DNA from: Acidimicrobiia bacterium
Lineage (GTDB): Bacteria; Actinomycetota; Acidimicrobiia; Acidimicrobiales; Poriferisodalaceae
DNA: 64,000 nucleotides
Direction of reading: 5' to 3'
Assembly (NCBI GenBank): GCA_022820925.1
Contig: JAJEEO010000001.1
Span: 341,270-405,269 of the forward strand
Position numbers and translations under genes: made by a program. The notes under the pieces were generated by a model. It saw only the letters and a program-made list of their open reading frames with translations. It searched no databases and was not told the origin of the DNA. This document shows, piece after piece, positions 1 through 7,831 of this stretch; position 1 is the stretch's first letter; each line of letters starts with the position of its first letter.

Positions 1-392
1 AGCACGCTGAGCACCTGGTTGTCCATCGACCCCCACCCGACGCTCGACTCGATCGAGATCGACAGGTAGATCGCGCCCTTGGTCTCGCCGGTCACGCGGT
101 ACACGTGCCCTGCCGACACCGGGGCCTCGAAGTAGATGGTGTCTGGGTTGTCGCCCAGCAGCTTGCGACTCGGCGTCACCAAGCGGCGGAACCGGGGAGC
201 GGACGGGTCGCGCTCGAACAGCCCCGCGAGTCCCCACTGCAGATAGTGCATGAGGGCGCGGTGCGCCTCCACGGCGTCGTCGGCGGTGTACAGGTTCCAC
301 TCGGGCGACACCCAGCGCTCGTCGGCGTCACGCAGCGTCTCGAGCAGCTCAGCGAGCGCCCGGCGGGACTCGGTCTCGGGAAGCGGGTCCAT
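1..392 (-). CDS. C-terminally truncated gene, DUF1214-like protein (partial, runs off the window edge)
   Basis: The minus strand is open from an ATG at 392 to the window edge (130 codons), with no stop. The reading begins MDPLPETESRRALAELLETL and later contains NPDTIYFEAPVSAGHVYRVTG followed by a stretch rich in I, Y and S. The 'NPDTIYFEAPV..G..YRVTG' pattern resembles the start of the DUF1214 beta-domain found in many actinobacterial proteins of unknown function; that match is from memory and is tentative. It starts 13 nt after the stop of the sulfotransferase gene on the same strand, so the two are probably co-transcribed. Most of the product lies outside the window. Confidence 0.6.
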   Translation of the reverse strand, partial: MDPLPETESRRALAELLETLRDADERWVSPEWNLYTADDAVEAHRALMHYLQWGLAGLFERDPSAPRFRRLVTPSRKLLGDNPDTIYFEAPVSAGHVYRVTGETKGAIYLSISIESSVGWGSMDNQVLSV

Positions 393-405
393 GAGCGTGG
401 CCGGC

Positions 406-1659
406 TCAGCCCTCGGGGGGCAGGTCGAACCGCTCGATGTACTGGGCCGTGGCGTCGCGTATGCCCTCGGCGGTCATTCCCCAGTCTTCAGGCTGGTAGC
501 GGTGCACGCCGTACTTGCCCTTGGGCTTGTGGTCCAGGTAGTCCCGCACCGCGGCGGCGTAGGCATCGGTCATCGACAGGCCCATCTGTTCGAGAGCCGG
601 GCCAAGCGCCCCAATGGGGTCGCTCACCAGCTGCGTGTAGCTCACGTCCACGAAGCGCTCGTCCGGCACGACGCCGTTGGCTCGCAGGTTCACCGAGTCG
701 TTGAGGGCGAAGGCGAAGGCGTCGTGCACGAACTGGGCGTTGCCGACGGCGTCCACATCGGCGAAGCGCATCCAGTGGATCATGGCAGTGATGCTGGCGG
801 TGGAGGCCATGGTGCGGGCCGGATCCCGGTGGGTCTGGATCACCCAGGCATCGTTGAACTCCGCGAACAGATCGGGCAGCACGAAGAGATGGCCGGGCGT
901 CTTGAGCACCCATTGCGTGGGGCCCGCGCCGTGCTGGAGCACCTGCAGGATCTGCCGCTCGTAGCTGTAGTTGACGGCCAGATCGGGAATCCACTCTGTC
1001 AGCGGGGCGATCATGCTCCAGTGGAATCCGGCGAAGCTGCCGGTGGTGAGGGTGATGCACTCCACAGGCAGGTCGGCCCGGAACTCGTGCATGGCCAAGA
1101 ACTCGGGCTGGATGTCGGCCCAGAACTCCTGCTCGCACTGACCCGTCTCCAGCGGGTCCGCGAGGCCGGCTTCGGGCAGCGGCACCGGGTGGAGCGCTTC
1201 GGCGCCGATCGGGGCTCGCAGGTCGGGATGCAGCCCCAGCAGCTCGAACAGGATCGAGGTGCCCGAGCGGGCCGGGCCGGCGATCATGAGCGGGGCGCGC
1301 ACGGGCTCGGCGGTGATCTGCGGCGTCGCGTCGATGGCCGCGGTGAGCAGCAGCCGGGTGCGCAGCGAGCGCAGCAGCTCCTGCTTGGTCATCAGCCGGC
1401 CGAGCACGTGCATCGGCGAGCCGTCCAGGTCGGCGGTCAGCGACTCGAAGCGCTGCTGCCAGTCGGGGTCGCCCAGGTCGCCGGCAGGCATGCCGCCGAG
1501 CGAGGCCGTGGCCAGCTTCAGCATCTCGCCGGCGTCAATGGGCACCAAGTCCTGGGGGCGCCCGCCGATCGAGTCGCCCATGAGGATGATGCGCCGCACC
1601 CAGTCAGGCCGGGTGTACCGCTCGGGCATGGTCGGAAGTGAATGGGTGTCATGAGCCAT
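406..1659 (-). CDS. Sulfotransferase family protein
   Basis: A 417-residue soluble protein of the PAPS-dependent sulfotransferase family, which moves a sulfuryl group from PAPS to a hydroxyl or amine acceptor. The signature is the 5'-phosphosulfate loop IAGPARSGTS near residue 130, followed by LFELLGLHPDLRAP, which is typical of the actinobacterial 'Sulfotransfer' family. The acceptor cannot be read from sequence. I chose the ATG at 1659 (MAHDTHS) rather than the TTG at 1671, because a -10-like TACGTT lies at 1670-1675, about 10 nt upstream, and would overlap the longer start. It is followed 13 nt later by the truncated gene at 1-392. Confidence 0.85.
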   Translation of the reverse strand: MAHDTHSLPTMPERYTRPDWVRRIILMGDSIGGRPQDLVPIDAGEMLKLATASLGGMPAGDLGDPDWQQRFESLTADLDGSPMHVLGRLMTKQELLRSLRTRLLLTAAIDATPQITAEPVRAPLMIAGPARSGTSILFELLGLHPDLRAPIGAEALHPVPLPEAGLADPLETGQCEQEFWADIQPEFLAMHEFRADLPVECITLTTGSFAGFHWSMIAPLTEWIPDLAVNYSYERQILQVLQHGAGPTQWVLKTPGHLFVLPDLFAEFNDAWVIQTHRDPARTMASTASITAMIHWMRFADVDAVGNAQFVHDAFAFALNDSVNLRANGVVPDERFVDVSYTQLVSDPIGALGPALEQMGLSMTDAYAAAVRDYLDHKPKGKYGVHRYQPEDWGMTAEGIRDATAQYIERFDLPPEG

Positions 1660-1669
1660 ACGGCCGGTC

Positions 1670-1675
1670 AACGTA
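1670..1675 (-). promoter_or_regulatory. Putative -10 box of the sulfotransferase gene
   Basis: TACGTT on the minus strand, 10 nt before the ATG at 1659. It fits the TANNNT pattern seen before many genes here and predicts a leader of only a few bases. No -35 is evident. Confidence 0.4.
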
Positions 1676-1792
1676 CCAGCACCCCGCTCAGCGAGTCAGC
1701 ACGAAAACCGTTGGAATGGCTCGGTCTGCGCTCGTTACGGTGCCAGCGTGGTAGTTCCGAGAGGCCATCTGCCAGCGTCGCCGAGTCCGGGA

Positions 1793-1811
1793 CATATGCC
1801 ATACCATATGG
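1793..1811. promoter_or_regulatory. Promoter/operator of the RHH-MazF module
   Basis: Two palindromic half-elements, CATATG at 1793-1798 and CCATATGG at 1804-1811, sit 11 bp apart directly before the antitoxin start. They overlap a TACCAT box (1802-1807) placed 6 nt before the ATG at 1814. Paired short palindromes over the promoter are what an autoregulating ribbon-helix-helix antitoxin would be expected to bind; binding itself is inferred. Confidence 0.5.
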
Positions 1812-1813
1812 TC

Positions 1814-2059
1814 ATGGCTCGACGCGAAGTGCTCGTTCAACTCGACGACGAACTCATCGAACGCCTCGCGGAGATCGCCACTGCCGAGGGAACAAGCAGG
1901 TCGGCACTGTTGCGTCGCGGCGCACGCGCGGTCATTGATGCAGCAGACCTGGCCGCCGCCGATGCCGAACTGGTCGCTGCATACCGTCGCGAGCCGCAGG
2001 ATCCGGCACTCGTCGAGGCAGCGACGCGTCTGGCGGCCGAGACAGCGCCCCCGTGGTAG
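1814..2059 (+). CDS. Ribbon-helix-helix antitoxin (partner of MazF-type toxin)
   Basis: An 81-residue protein beginning MARREVLVQLDDELIERLAE, a ribbon-helix-helix DNA-binding module: a short beta strand (EVLVQL), then helices with the GTSRSALLRRG turn that is common in CopG/MazE-like antitoxins. The C-terminal part (about residues 45-81) is acidic and Ala-rich and probably wraps the toxin. The start is set by a -10-like TACCAT 6 nt upstream. It overlaps the toxin start by 7 nt, the usual order for a type II TA operon with antitoxin first. Confidence 0.8.
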   Translation: MARREVLVQLDDELIERLAEIATAEGTSRSALLRRGARAVIDAADLAAADAELVAAYRREPQDPALVEAATRLAAETAPPW

Positions 2060-2376
2060 CCCGCAACGAGATCTACTGGGGCGATCTGGGAGAGCCAAGC
2101 GGCCGACGACCTGTCGTCGTGTTGACAAGGGATGCCGCGGCTTCTGTGCTGACAGCGGTGGTGTGCGCTCCCATCACACGCACGATCCGAGGCATCCGCT
2201 CTGAGGTGGAAGTCGGCACAGAAGAAGGACTGCCACAGCCATCCGCCATCAGCTGCGACAACCTCGTGACCGTGCCGATCACCCGCCTCGACGCCAACCC
2301 GGTCGGCCAACTCGACACAATCAAGCGAGCCCAGCTCGACCAAGCCCTCCGCTACTCCCTCGACATCGCCTACTGA
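2053..2376 (+). CDS. mazF: MazF/PemK-family mRNA interferase toxin
   Basis: 107 residues in an SH3-like MazF fold: GEIYWGDL-type opening (NEIYWGDLGEPSGRRPVVVLTRD), conserved central VVCAPITRTIRG strand, then LPQPSAISCDNLVTVP. MazF toxins cleave single-stranded RNA at short motifs. The GTG start at 2053 overlaps the antitoxin stop, giving translational coupling. The family assignment rests on the R-P-V-V-V-L and C-D-N/S-x-x-T/V patterns; cleavage specificity cannot be predicted. A second, diverged copy of this module is at 26208-26809. Confidence 0.85.
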   Translation: MVARNEIYWGDLGEPSGRRPVVVLTRDAAASVLTAVVCAPITRTIRGIRSEVEVGTEEGLPQPSAISCDNLVTVPITRLDANPVGQLDTIKRAQLDQALRYSLDIAY

Positions 2377-2384
2377 TCTACCGG

Positions 2385-2789
2385 TCACACGCGGCCACCC
2401 ATGGCGCTTAGGGCGGTTGCGATGTCGTCGACGGCGATGTCGTCGACGGCGATGTCGCCCTCGGCGACTGTCATCACGAGGTCGTAGACGGCGTCGTTGC
2501 TGGCAGTGCGCACGCTGGCGTTGTTGAGTTCCAGGAAGACTGCTATGGCCAGCCAGCCGAGACGCTTGTTGCCGTCGACGAGCGGGTGGTTGTTGACCAC
2601 CGAGTGCAGCAGCGCGCCAGCCTTGGACCACACGTCGGGATAGGCGTCATCGCCGTACGCGGAGGCCTGGGGCCGTGCTGCCGCGGCGCCCAAGAGGCCG
2701 ATGTCCCGTATCGGCGGTGGGTCGCCGAGCAGCCGGCGGGCCAACTCGACGAGGTCTTCGGTGTCGAGGTACTCGAACGTCTCGTTCAC
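2385..2789 (-). CDS. doc: Doc-family (Fic fold) toxin
   Basis: 134 residues with the Fic/Doc core H68-P-L-V-D-G-N-K-R76 (HPLVDGNKR), the signature of death-on-curing kinases that phosphorylate EF-Tu. The length is normal for Doc (about 126-135). It starts with GTG at 2789, overlapping the stop of the upstream antitoxin by 4 nt (GTGA). The C-terminus contains an in-frame DIAVD/DIAVD duplication made by a 15-bp tandem repeat, so the tail length may vary between strains. The antitoxin is a ribbon-helix-helix protein, not Phd. Confidence 0.85.
   Translation of the reverse strand: MNETFEYLDTEDLVELARRLLGDPPPIRDIGLLGAAAARPQASAYGDDAYPDVWSKAGALLHSVVNNHPLVDGNKRLGWLAIAVFLELNNASVRTASNDAVYDLVMTVAEGDIAVDDIAVDDIATALSAMGGRV
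2421..2465. repeat. 15-bp tandem repeat inside the Doc gene
   Basis: Two exact copies of GATGTCGTCGACGGC (2421-2435 and 2436-2450) and a third degenerate one (2451-2465). Being a multiple of three, the repeat adds or removes five residues (DIAVD) near the toxin C-terminus without breaking the frame. Confidence 0.9.
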
Positions 2790-2989
2790 TCGCCTAGACG
2801 CCGCAGCGCGTCGGCGTGACGATCCATGACGAGGTCGGCTGCAACTGCGACACGATCGCGATGCTCCGCCTTGGCCACGTACTCGCGCACGGCACGCCGG
2901 GCCGCCTCCTGCATGGAGGTGCCGTCGAGCGTGGCACGGCGCCGCAGGGCCTCCTGCTCGTCATCGGTCAGCCTGAGCGTCATCGCCAT
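2786..2989 (-). CDS. Ribbon-helix-helix antitoxin paired with Doc
   Basis: 67 residues, MAMTLRLTDDEQEALRRRAT followed by a helix-turn (GTSMQEAARRAVREYV): a CopG/Arc-type RHH domain filling residues 3-43, with a charged C-terminal helix that would contact the toxin. A TACCAT -10-like box ends 7 nt before the ATG, which supports this start. It overlaps the Doc start by 4 nt. Doc is classically paired with Phd; an RHH partner is known in some bacteria but is the less common arrangement. Confidence 0.8.
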   Translation of the reverse strand: MAMTLRLTDDEQEALRRRATLDGTSMQEAARRAVREYVAKAEHRDRVAVAADLVMDRHADALRRLGE

Positions 2990-2996
2990 GGATGGA

Positions 2997-3015
2997 ATGG
3001 TATCAAAGCGGTATC
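2997..3015 (-). promoter_or_regulatory. Promoter and direct-repeat operator of the RHH-Doc module
   Basis: On the minus strand GATACC occurs twice, at 3015-3010 and 3004-2999, one helical turn (11 bp) apart. The second copy is embedded in the TACCAT -10 box (3002-2997). Direct 6-bp boxes spaced 11 bp apart over the promoter suit cooperative RHH dimers; this is inferred. Confidence 0.45.
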
Positions 3016-3152
3016 ACTCGCACACTGCTGCTGCGCCTGAGTATCGCGGCAGTGGATACCTGCATAGCCTGTGGACCAGCCTCGCCGTTCCCGGCCGGCG
3101 AGCGCGCATTCCACCGGCCTTTCGGTTGTCCACGACATGGCTGTCGGTCATC

Positions 3153-3157
3153 AGGAG
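3153..3157 (+). promoter_or_regulatory. Shine-Dalgarno that sets the start of the trans-sulfuration gene
   Basis: AGGAG six bases before the ATG at 3164. The open frame extends upstream to 3071, but only this start has a ribosome site, and homologous domain sequence begins just after it. Confidence 0.7.
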
Positions 3158-3163
3158 ACAGTG

Positions 3164-4342
3164 ATGAACCGGTCCGCTCACCACCCCGAAACAGCGGCGC
3201 TGCGGGCCGCTCGCAGTGCCAGCGACGGGCTGGCGCCCGGACTCGAGCCGTCCACAGCATTCGAGGCCGCGGACGCGACGGATGCCGCGCGCAGAGCCGT
3301 GCGCCCCCGTGTCACCGATTTCTACGGGAGGTACGGCAATCCCACGGTGCAGGCATTCGCCGACGCAGTGGCCGAACTGGAGGGCGCCGAGGCGGCCATC
3401 TGCAGCTCCAGCGGCATGGGCGCCATCTCGACGGTGGTGCTCGGGATGTGCTCGCAAGGGAGCCATGTGGTCACGCAACGCCAGCTGTTCTCCGGCACGT
3501 CGCAGCTCTTCACCAAGGTCTGCCCGCGATTCGGGATCGACGTCACCTTTGTCGATGTGGAACAGACCGACGACTGGCTGGCTGCAGTGCAGCCGGGCCG
3601 TACCACGTTGGTCTTCGTCGAGACGCCCAGCAACCCGACGCTCGCACTGGCCGATCTCGAGGCGTTGGGCGCCATCACCGGTCCGATCACCGTGGTCGAC
3701 TCCACCATGGCCACGCCGCTCATCCAGCGCCCCCTGGACTACGGAGCGGACCTCGTGGTGCATTCGGCCACCAAGGCGCTGTCGGGCCACAACGACGCCA
3801 CGGTCGGGGTGATCGCAGGCGAGAAAACGCTGGTCAGCGAGCTGTGGAGCTACGCGGTGGTGCAGGGCAGCTCGGCGTCGCCGTTCGACAGCTGGAATGC
3901 GCTGCGCGGCCTCAAGACGCTCGGGGTCCGTATCGAGCGCCAGTGTGCGAGCGCTCTGCAGGTCGCCGGCCTTCTCAGCGCGCACAGCGCCGTTGCCGAG
4001 GTGTTCTATCCCGGACTTGCGGAGCATCCACAGCGCGAGCTCGCGGCCCGGCAGATGGCGTCGGGCGGTGGCTGTGTCACGTTCGAACTCGTCGGCGGCT
4101 ACGACGCAGCATGTGCATTCGTGAGTGCGCTGCACTTGGGCCACTTGGCGCCTTCGCTGGGCGGTCCCGAGATGCTCGTCAACCATCCCGCGTCAATGAC
4201 CCATGCCCAGCTTGAACCTGCCGAGCGTGCAGCAATCGGCATCGGCGAGGGGATGATCAGGCTGTCGATGGGCCTCGAGCATGCCGACGACGTGACGGCC
4301 GACATCTGCTCGGCATTGCAGGCAGCACACGCCTGCTCGTGA
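3164..4342 (+). CDS. Cys/Met metabolism PLP-dependent enzyme (cystathionine gamma-synthase / O-acylhomoserine sulfhydrylase family)
   Basis: 392 residues, normal for the trans-sulfuration family. Visible motifs are the substrate-side YGRYGNPTV, the PLP-phosphate SSSGMGAIST, the VVDSTMATPLIQRPL strand and the Schiff-base lysine in HSATKALSGH, followed by the C-terminal LGGPEML(V)NHPASMTH and RLSMGLEHADDV. These enzymes join cysteine or sulfide to an activated homoserine, or cleave the products. Which member this is (MetB, MetZ or a gamma-lyase) cannot be fixed from motifs. It lies just upstream of a sirohaem/sulfite reductase operon on the same strand, so use of sulfide in methionine or cysteine synthesis is the simplest role. 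Confidence 0.85.
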   Translation: MNRSAHHPETAALRAARSASDGLAPGLEPSTAFEAADATDAARRAVRPRVTDFYGRYGNPTVQAFADAVAELEGAEAAICSSSGMGAISTVVLGMCSQGSHVVTQRQLFSGTSQLFTKVCPRFGIDVTFVDVEQTDDWLAAVQPGRTTLVFVETPSNPTLALADLEALGAITGPITVVDSTMATPLIQRPLDYGADLVVHSATKALSGHNDATVGVIAGEKTLVSELWSYAVVQGSSASPFDSWNALRGLKTLGVRIERQCASALQVAGLLSAHSAVAEVFYPGLAEHPQRELAARQMASGGGCVTFELVGGYDAACAFVSALHLGHLAPSLGGPEMLVNHPASMTHAQLEPAERAAIGIGEGMIRLSMGLEHADDVTADICSALQAAHACS

Positions 4343-4349
4343 TCGCCGC

Positions 4350-4375
4350 CCGGTGGGATATCGGGCCGCCACCGG
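4350..4375 (+). terminator. Possible hairpin after the trans-sulfuration gene
   Basis: CCGGTGG (4350-4356) pairs with CCACCGG (4369-4375) just after the stop at 4342. There is no U-tract, so it is at best a weak or Rho-assisted stop. Confidence 0.3.
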
Positions 4376-4428
4376 CGCGGATGGTCTCGCGGCAGCTAAT
4401 TCCTGACTAATTCGATCATATTTGTCGG

Positions 4429-4434
4429 TATTAT
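4429..4434 (+). promoter_or_regulatory. Putative -10 box for the sirohaem/sulfite reductase operon
   Basis: TATTAT in an AT-rich island (about 4397-4434) within otherwise GC-rich DNA, 11 nt before the ATG at 4446. A direct repeat, CTAATTC / CTAATTC, lies at 4396-4402 and 4407-4413 and could be an operator. No convincing -35 is seen. Confidence 0.4.
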
Positions 4435-4445
4435 GACCGCCGACT

Positions 4446-5210
4446 ATGTCGCCCCCTGTCTCAACCCCTTCCACGTCACTCGACGGCCGACACTCGTACC
4501 CCGTGTATCTCGACCTTCGCGACCGTCGGGTGCTGGTGGTCGGCGCAGGCGAGGTGGCCGCCCGCAAGATCGAGCGCTTGGTGTCCGCCGGGGCGGCAGT
4601 CACCGTCACGGCACCGGCCGCAGTGCCCGCAATCGCCGATCGAGACGACGTGAGATGGCAGGGCCGGCCCTACCGCCGAGGCGAGGTTGCGGGCTACCGG
4701 CTGGCACTCGCCTGCACCGGCATACCCGAGGTGGACGCGCAGGTGTTCGCAGACGGCGAGGCAAGCGGCGTCTGGGTCAATGCTGCCGACGACATCGACA
4801 ACTGCTCGTTCATCCTGCCCGCCGTGGCGCGGCGAGGCCCGCTGTCTGTCTCGGTCAGCACCCAAGGCGTCTCTCCGGCACTGGCGTCGTGGCTGCGAGT
4901 CCGCTTCCAGCGCGAACTGGACGAGGGCGTCACAGAACTCGCTCGGCTCATGGGCGCCGCACGGGCAGAACTGCGCGCAGCCACGGGGTCATCGGAGCAT
5001 CCCGGCTGGCGGGAAGCTCTCGAAGACGGCCTGCTCGACGCGGTCAGGGTCGGCGACCACGCATGGGCACGGCGACGGCTGCGCGCAGCCCTGGGCCTCG
5101 ACTCGGTCGGCAACAGCCGCACGGTCGCCGCTGACGCTTCAGCCGCCGCGGACGCTGCCGGCACCGTCGCGGCCGACACAGAACACATGCAAGCGAGAAC
5201 GCTTCGATGA
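4446..5210 (+). CDS. Precorrin-2 dehydrogenase / sirohydrochlorin ferrochelatase (Met8/CysG N-domain type)
   Basis: 254 residues. The Rossmann glycine motif VVGAGEVAARKIERL with the following GAAVTV strand, the VNAADDIDNCSFILPA segment and the GVSPALASWLR loop are characteristic of the bifunctional Met8p/CysG-B module that oxidises precorrin-2 and inserts iron to make sirohaem. The last 30 or so residues (ADASAAADAAGTVAADTE) are Ala-rich and probably disordered. It overlaps the next gene by an ATGA, and the product of that gene makes its substrate. Confidence 0.9.
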   Translation: MSPPVSTPSTSLDGRHSYPVYLDLRDRRVLVVGAGEVAARKIERLVSAGAAVTVTAPAAVPAIADRDDVRWQGRPYRRGEVAGYRLALACTGIPEVDAQVFADGEASGVWVNAADDIDNCSFILPAVARRGPLSVSVSTQGVSPALASWLRVRFQRELDEGVTELARLMGAARAELRAATGSSEHPGWREALEDGLLDAVRVGDHAWARRRLRAALGLDSVGNSRTVAADASAAADAAGTVAADTEHMQARTLR

Positions 5211-5998
5211 CGGTGTATCTGGTCGGCGCAGGTCCCGGCGATCCGGACTTGCTGACGGTGCGCGCAGCGCGGCTGCTGCGACAAGCCGACGTGGTGATCC
5301 ATGACCGGCTCGTCGGATCGAGCGTGCTCGACCTTGTCCCTCCCCGAACGCCGCTGATCGACGTCGGCAAGCGACCGGGCGGTCCGCGTCACGCCCAAGC
5401 CGACCTCAATGCGCTGCTGCTCGACTGCGCGGCTCGCTGTGAGGTCGTCGTCCGGCTCAAGGGAGGCGATCCCTACGTGTTCGGCCGCGGCGGCGAGGAG
5501 GCCCTCGCGCTGGCAGCCGCCGGTCATCGCGTGGAAGTGGTGCCCGGTCTGTCGAGCGCCACGGCAGCTGCCGCGGCCGGCGGCATCCCGCTGACTCATC
5601 GAGGTCGATCGCACGGCTTCACCGTCGTGACGGCTGCCAGCGCCCACGATGCCGAGGACGTGGACTGGCGTGTCCTCGCCCAACTCGATCACACGCTGGT
5701 GGTGCTGATGGGTGTGCGCCTGGCGCCCCACATCGCCGCGGCGCTGATCGCAGGCGGCCGATCGCCCGACGAGCCGGCCGCAGTGATCGGCTCGGCCACC
5801 ACAGCAAGCCAGCAGGTGGAACGCACCACCCTTGCCCGGCTCGGAGAGGTCCGAGTTCCGGCCCCGGCAACCATCGTCATCGGCGACGTCGCGGATCTTG
5901 ACGGTCTGCCCGAATGGCACAGCAACCATCTCACGACCCACCACGGCGCTGCTCACCACTGCGCCGCCCGCCACGGACCCCTCGGAGGCACAGCATGA
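5207..5998 (+). CDS. cobA: Uroporphyrinogen-III C-methyltransferase (SUMT)
   Basis: 263 residues of the tetrapyrrole methylase fold: VGAGPGDPDLLTVRA at the N-terminus, RLKGGDPYVFGRGGEE near residue 80, and VVPGLSSATAAAAAGGIPLTHRG thereafter. These are the SAM and substrate loops of SUMT, which methylates uroporphyrinogen III at C2 and C7 to give precorrin-2. The stand-alone form, rather than a CysG fusion, is usual outside the enterobacteria. Both ends overlap neighbours by 4 nt (ATGA), so the three genes are one translationally coupled operon. Confidence 0.92.
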   Translation: MTVYLVGAGPGDPDLLTVRAARLLRQADVVIHDRLVGSSVLDLVPPRTPLIDVGKRPGGPRHAQADLNALLLDCAARCEVVVRLKGGDPYVFGRGGEEALALAAAGHRVEVVPGLSSATAAAAAGGIPLTHRGRSHGFTVVTAASAHDAEDVDWRVLAQLDHTLVVLMGVRLAPHIAAALIAGGRSPDEPAAVIGSATTASQQVERTTLARLGEVRVPAPATIVIGDVADLDGLPEWHSNHLTTHHGAAHHCAARHGPLGGTA

Positions 5999-7815
5999 CC
6001 ATCGTCGATCGACCGCCCGCTCACTTGCGGCCGATACCGAGCAATACAGAGCTCGCTGAACCGTTCCTCGGCGACATCGTCAAGTGGGAGTCGATTACCC
6101 AGCAGTACCTCGATGGTCACATCGACGAGGACGTATACAAGACGTATCGACTGACCAATGGCATCTACGGTCAGCGCCAAGGCGGGCGCAACCAGATGGT
6201 GCGGGTGAAGGTGCCGCACGGCTCGATTCGGCCTGAGCAGCTCGAGATGATCGGCTACCTCGCCGAGCACTACAGCCGGGGCTGGGCGCACATCACCACC
6301 CGCCAGAACCTGCAGATGCACTACGTGCAGCTCGACCAGATCAGCGACGTGCTGCGACTGCTCGCGAGCGTGGGCCTCACCACGCGAGAGGCATGCGGCG
6401 ATACGGTGCGCAACATCGGCGGCTGCCACTTGGCCGGTGCGTGCCCCTACGAGATCCTGGACATCTCGCCGTGGGCCGAGGCCGCATATGAGCACTTCGT
6501 GCGCAACCCCATCGCCCAACGGCTTCCCCGAAAGTTCAAGATCAACTTCTCGGGCTGCGACACCGACTGCGGCCAGGCCATGTTCAACGACGTCGGCGTC
6601 GTAGCCGCAGTCGACGAGGACGAGCACGGCAATCGACGAGCCGGTTTTCGCGTGTATGTGGCCGGAGGCCTCGGGGCCAACCCACATGCCGCGCTCGCAT
6701 TGGAGGACTTCACTCCACGCGAGGACCTGCTGCCGACGATCGAAGCGATTCTGCGAGTCTTCGACCAGGCGGGCAACCGCGACAACCGGCTCCGTGCCCG
6801 GATGAAGTGGCTCGTGGACACGTTGGGCATCGACGAGGTCCGGCGCCGAGTGCTCGACGTCCGCCGAACGCTGATCGCGTCGACAAGCTGGCCCGGCGGG
6901 CTTCCCGATGCCGTCGTGCTCGAGGGCGACGAGCCGGCGGGGCAGGCATCGGAGAGTGTCAGCCTCGTGGGCCACGGCGCTGCATCGGTTCCGGTGACCA
7001 TCGCTGCCCGCCGTCCTGTCGGCGGGGTGAGCGACTACGCCGACTGGGCGCGGGCCAACGTGGTACGCGGCACCGCCAACGGCACGGTCTCTGCGTACGC
7101 ACACGCCGTCCTCGGTGACATCACCGCCGCACAGCTGCGCGCCCTCGCGGACGCGCAGCGTGCCCTCGGGGCAAGCGTGCGGCTGACGAATCGCCAGAAT
7201 CTCGTGTTCCGAGACCTGCACGAGGATCAGCTGCCCCACCTCTACGGCCGGCTCGCTGAGATCGGCATGGCCTCCGCCGGCGCCGAGCTGCTGCGCGACG
7301 TCGTGGCCTGCCCGGGTGCCGACACGTGCCGGCTGGCCGTGACCCAGTCGAGAGGTTTGGCCGGAGCGATCGCCGACGCAGTCGAGGAAGCCGGACTGGC
7401 TGAAGTACCGGGGCTGCGCATCAACATCTCGGGCTGCATGAACAGCTGCGGCCAGCATCATGTGGCCGACATCGGCTTCTTCGGTATCGAGCGGCGCGTC
7501 GGGGACAGGTCGGCGCCCGGATACCAGTTGCTGCTCGGTGGTCATGTCGGCCAAGAGCAGGTGAGGTTCGGGTCTCGGGCGCTGCGACTGCCGGCCAAGA
7601 ATGCACCGCAGGCCGTCGTGCGCATCATCGAGCGCTATGTGGGAGAGCGAGAGGCAGGCGAGACGTTTGCCACCTGGCTCGAGCGGGCGGGCGGTGCAGC
7701 GGCCGTGGCTCGCAGCCTGCGGGACCTCGATCGCTTCGACACCGAGGACCACTTCGCCGACTACGACGAGACGGGTCCGTTCATGGTTGACATCGGCGAG
7801 TCTGAGTGCCTCTGA
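5995..7815 (+). CDS. Ferredoxin-type sulfite/nitrite reductase (sirohaem, 4Fe-4S)
   Basis: 606 residues, within the range for ferredoxin-dependent sulfite reductases. It has two tandem ferredoxin-like/NirBD halves. The cofactor cysteines are in the C-terminal half as CPGADTC (Cys-x5-Cys) and NISGCMNSCGQHH (Cys-x3-Cys), which bind the 4Fe-4S cluster and sirohaem. The N-terminal half has the degenerate counterpart NFSGCDTDCGQ and the TTRQNLQMHYV substrate loop. The ATG at 5995 overlaps the SUMT stop and has GGAGG about 6 nt upstream; the longer frame from 5914 lies inside cobA. Co-expression with the sirohaem-making enzymes is consistent with sulfite reduction, though nitrite reductases share this architecture. 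No CysH or CysD/N genes are in the window. Confidence 0.88.
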   Translation: MTIVDRPPAHLRPIPSNTELAEPFLGDIVKWESITQQYLDGHIDEDVYKTYRLTNGIYGQRQGGRNQMVRVKVPHGSIRPEQLEMIGYLAEHYSRGWAHITTRQNLQMHYVQLDQISDVLRLLASVGLTTREACGDTVRNIGGCHLAGACPYEILDISPWAEAAYEHFVRNPIAQRLPRKFKINFSGCDTDCGQAMFNDVGVVAAVDEDEHGNRRAGFRVYVAGGLGANPHAALALEDFTPREDLLPTIEAILRVFDQAGNRDNRLRARMKWLVDTLGIDEVRRRVLDVRRTLIASTSWPGGLPDAVVLEGDEPAGQASESVSLVGHGAASVPVTIAARRPVGGVSDYADWARANVVRGTANGTVSAYAHAVLGDITAAQLRALADAQRALGASVRLTNRQNLVFRDLHEDQLPHLYGRLAEIGMASAGAELLRDVVACPGADTCRLAVTQSRGLAGAIADAVEEAGLAEVPGLRINISGCMNSCGQHHVADIGFFGIERRVGDRSAPGYQLLLGGHVGQEQVRFGSRALRLPAKNAPQAVVRIIERYVGEREAGETFATWLERAGGAAAVARSLRDLDRFDTEDHFADYDETGPFMVDIGESECL

Positions 7816-7831
7816 GTTCGCCCGTCCGTCC

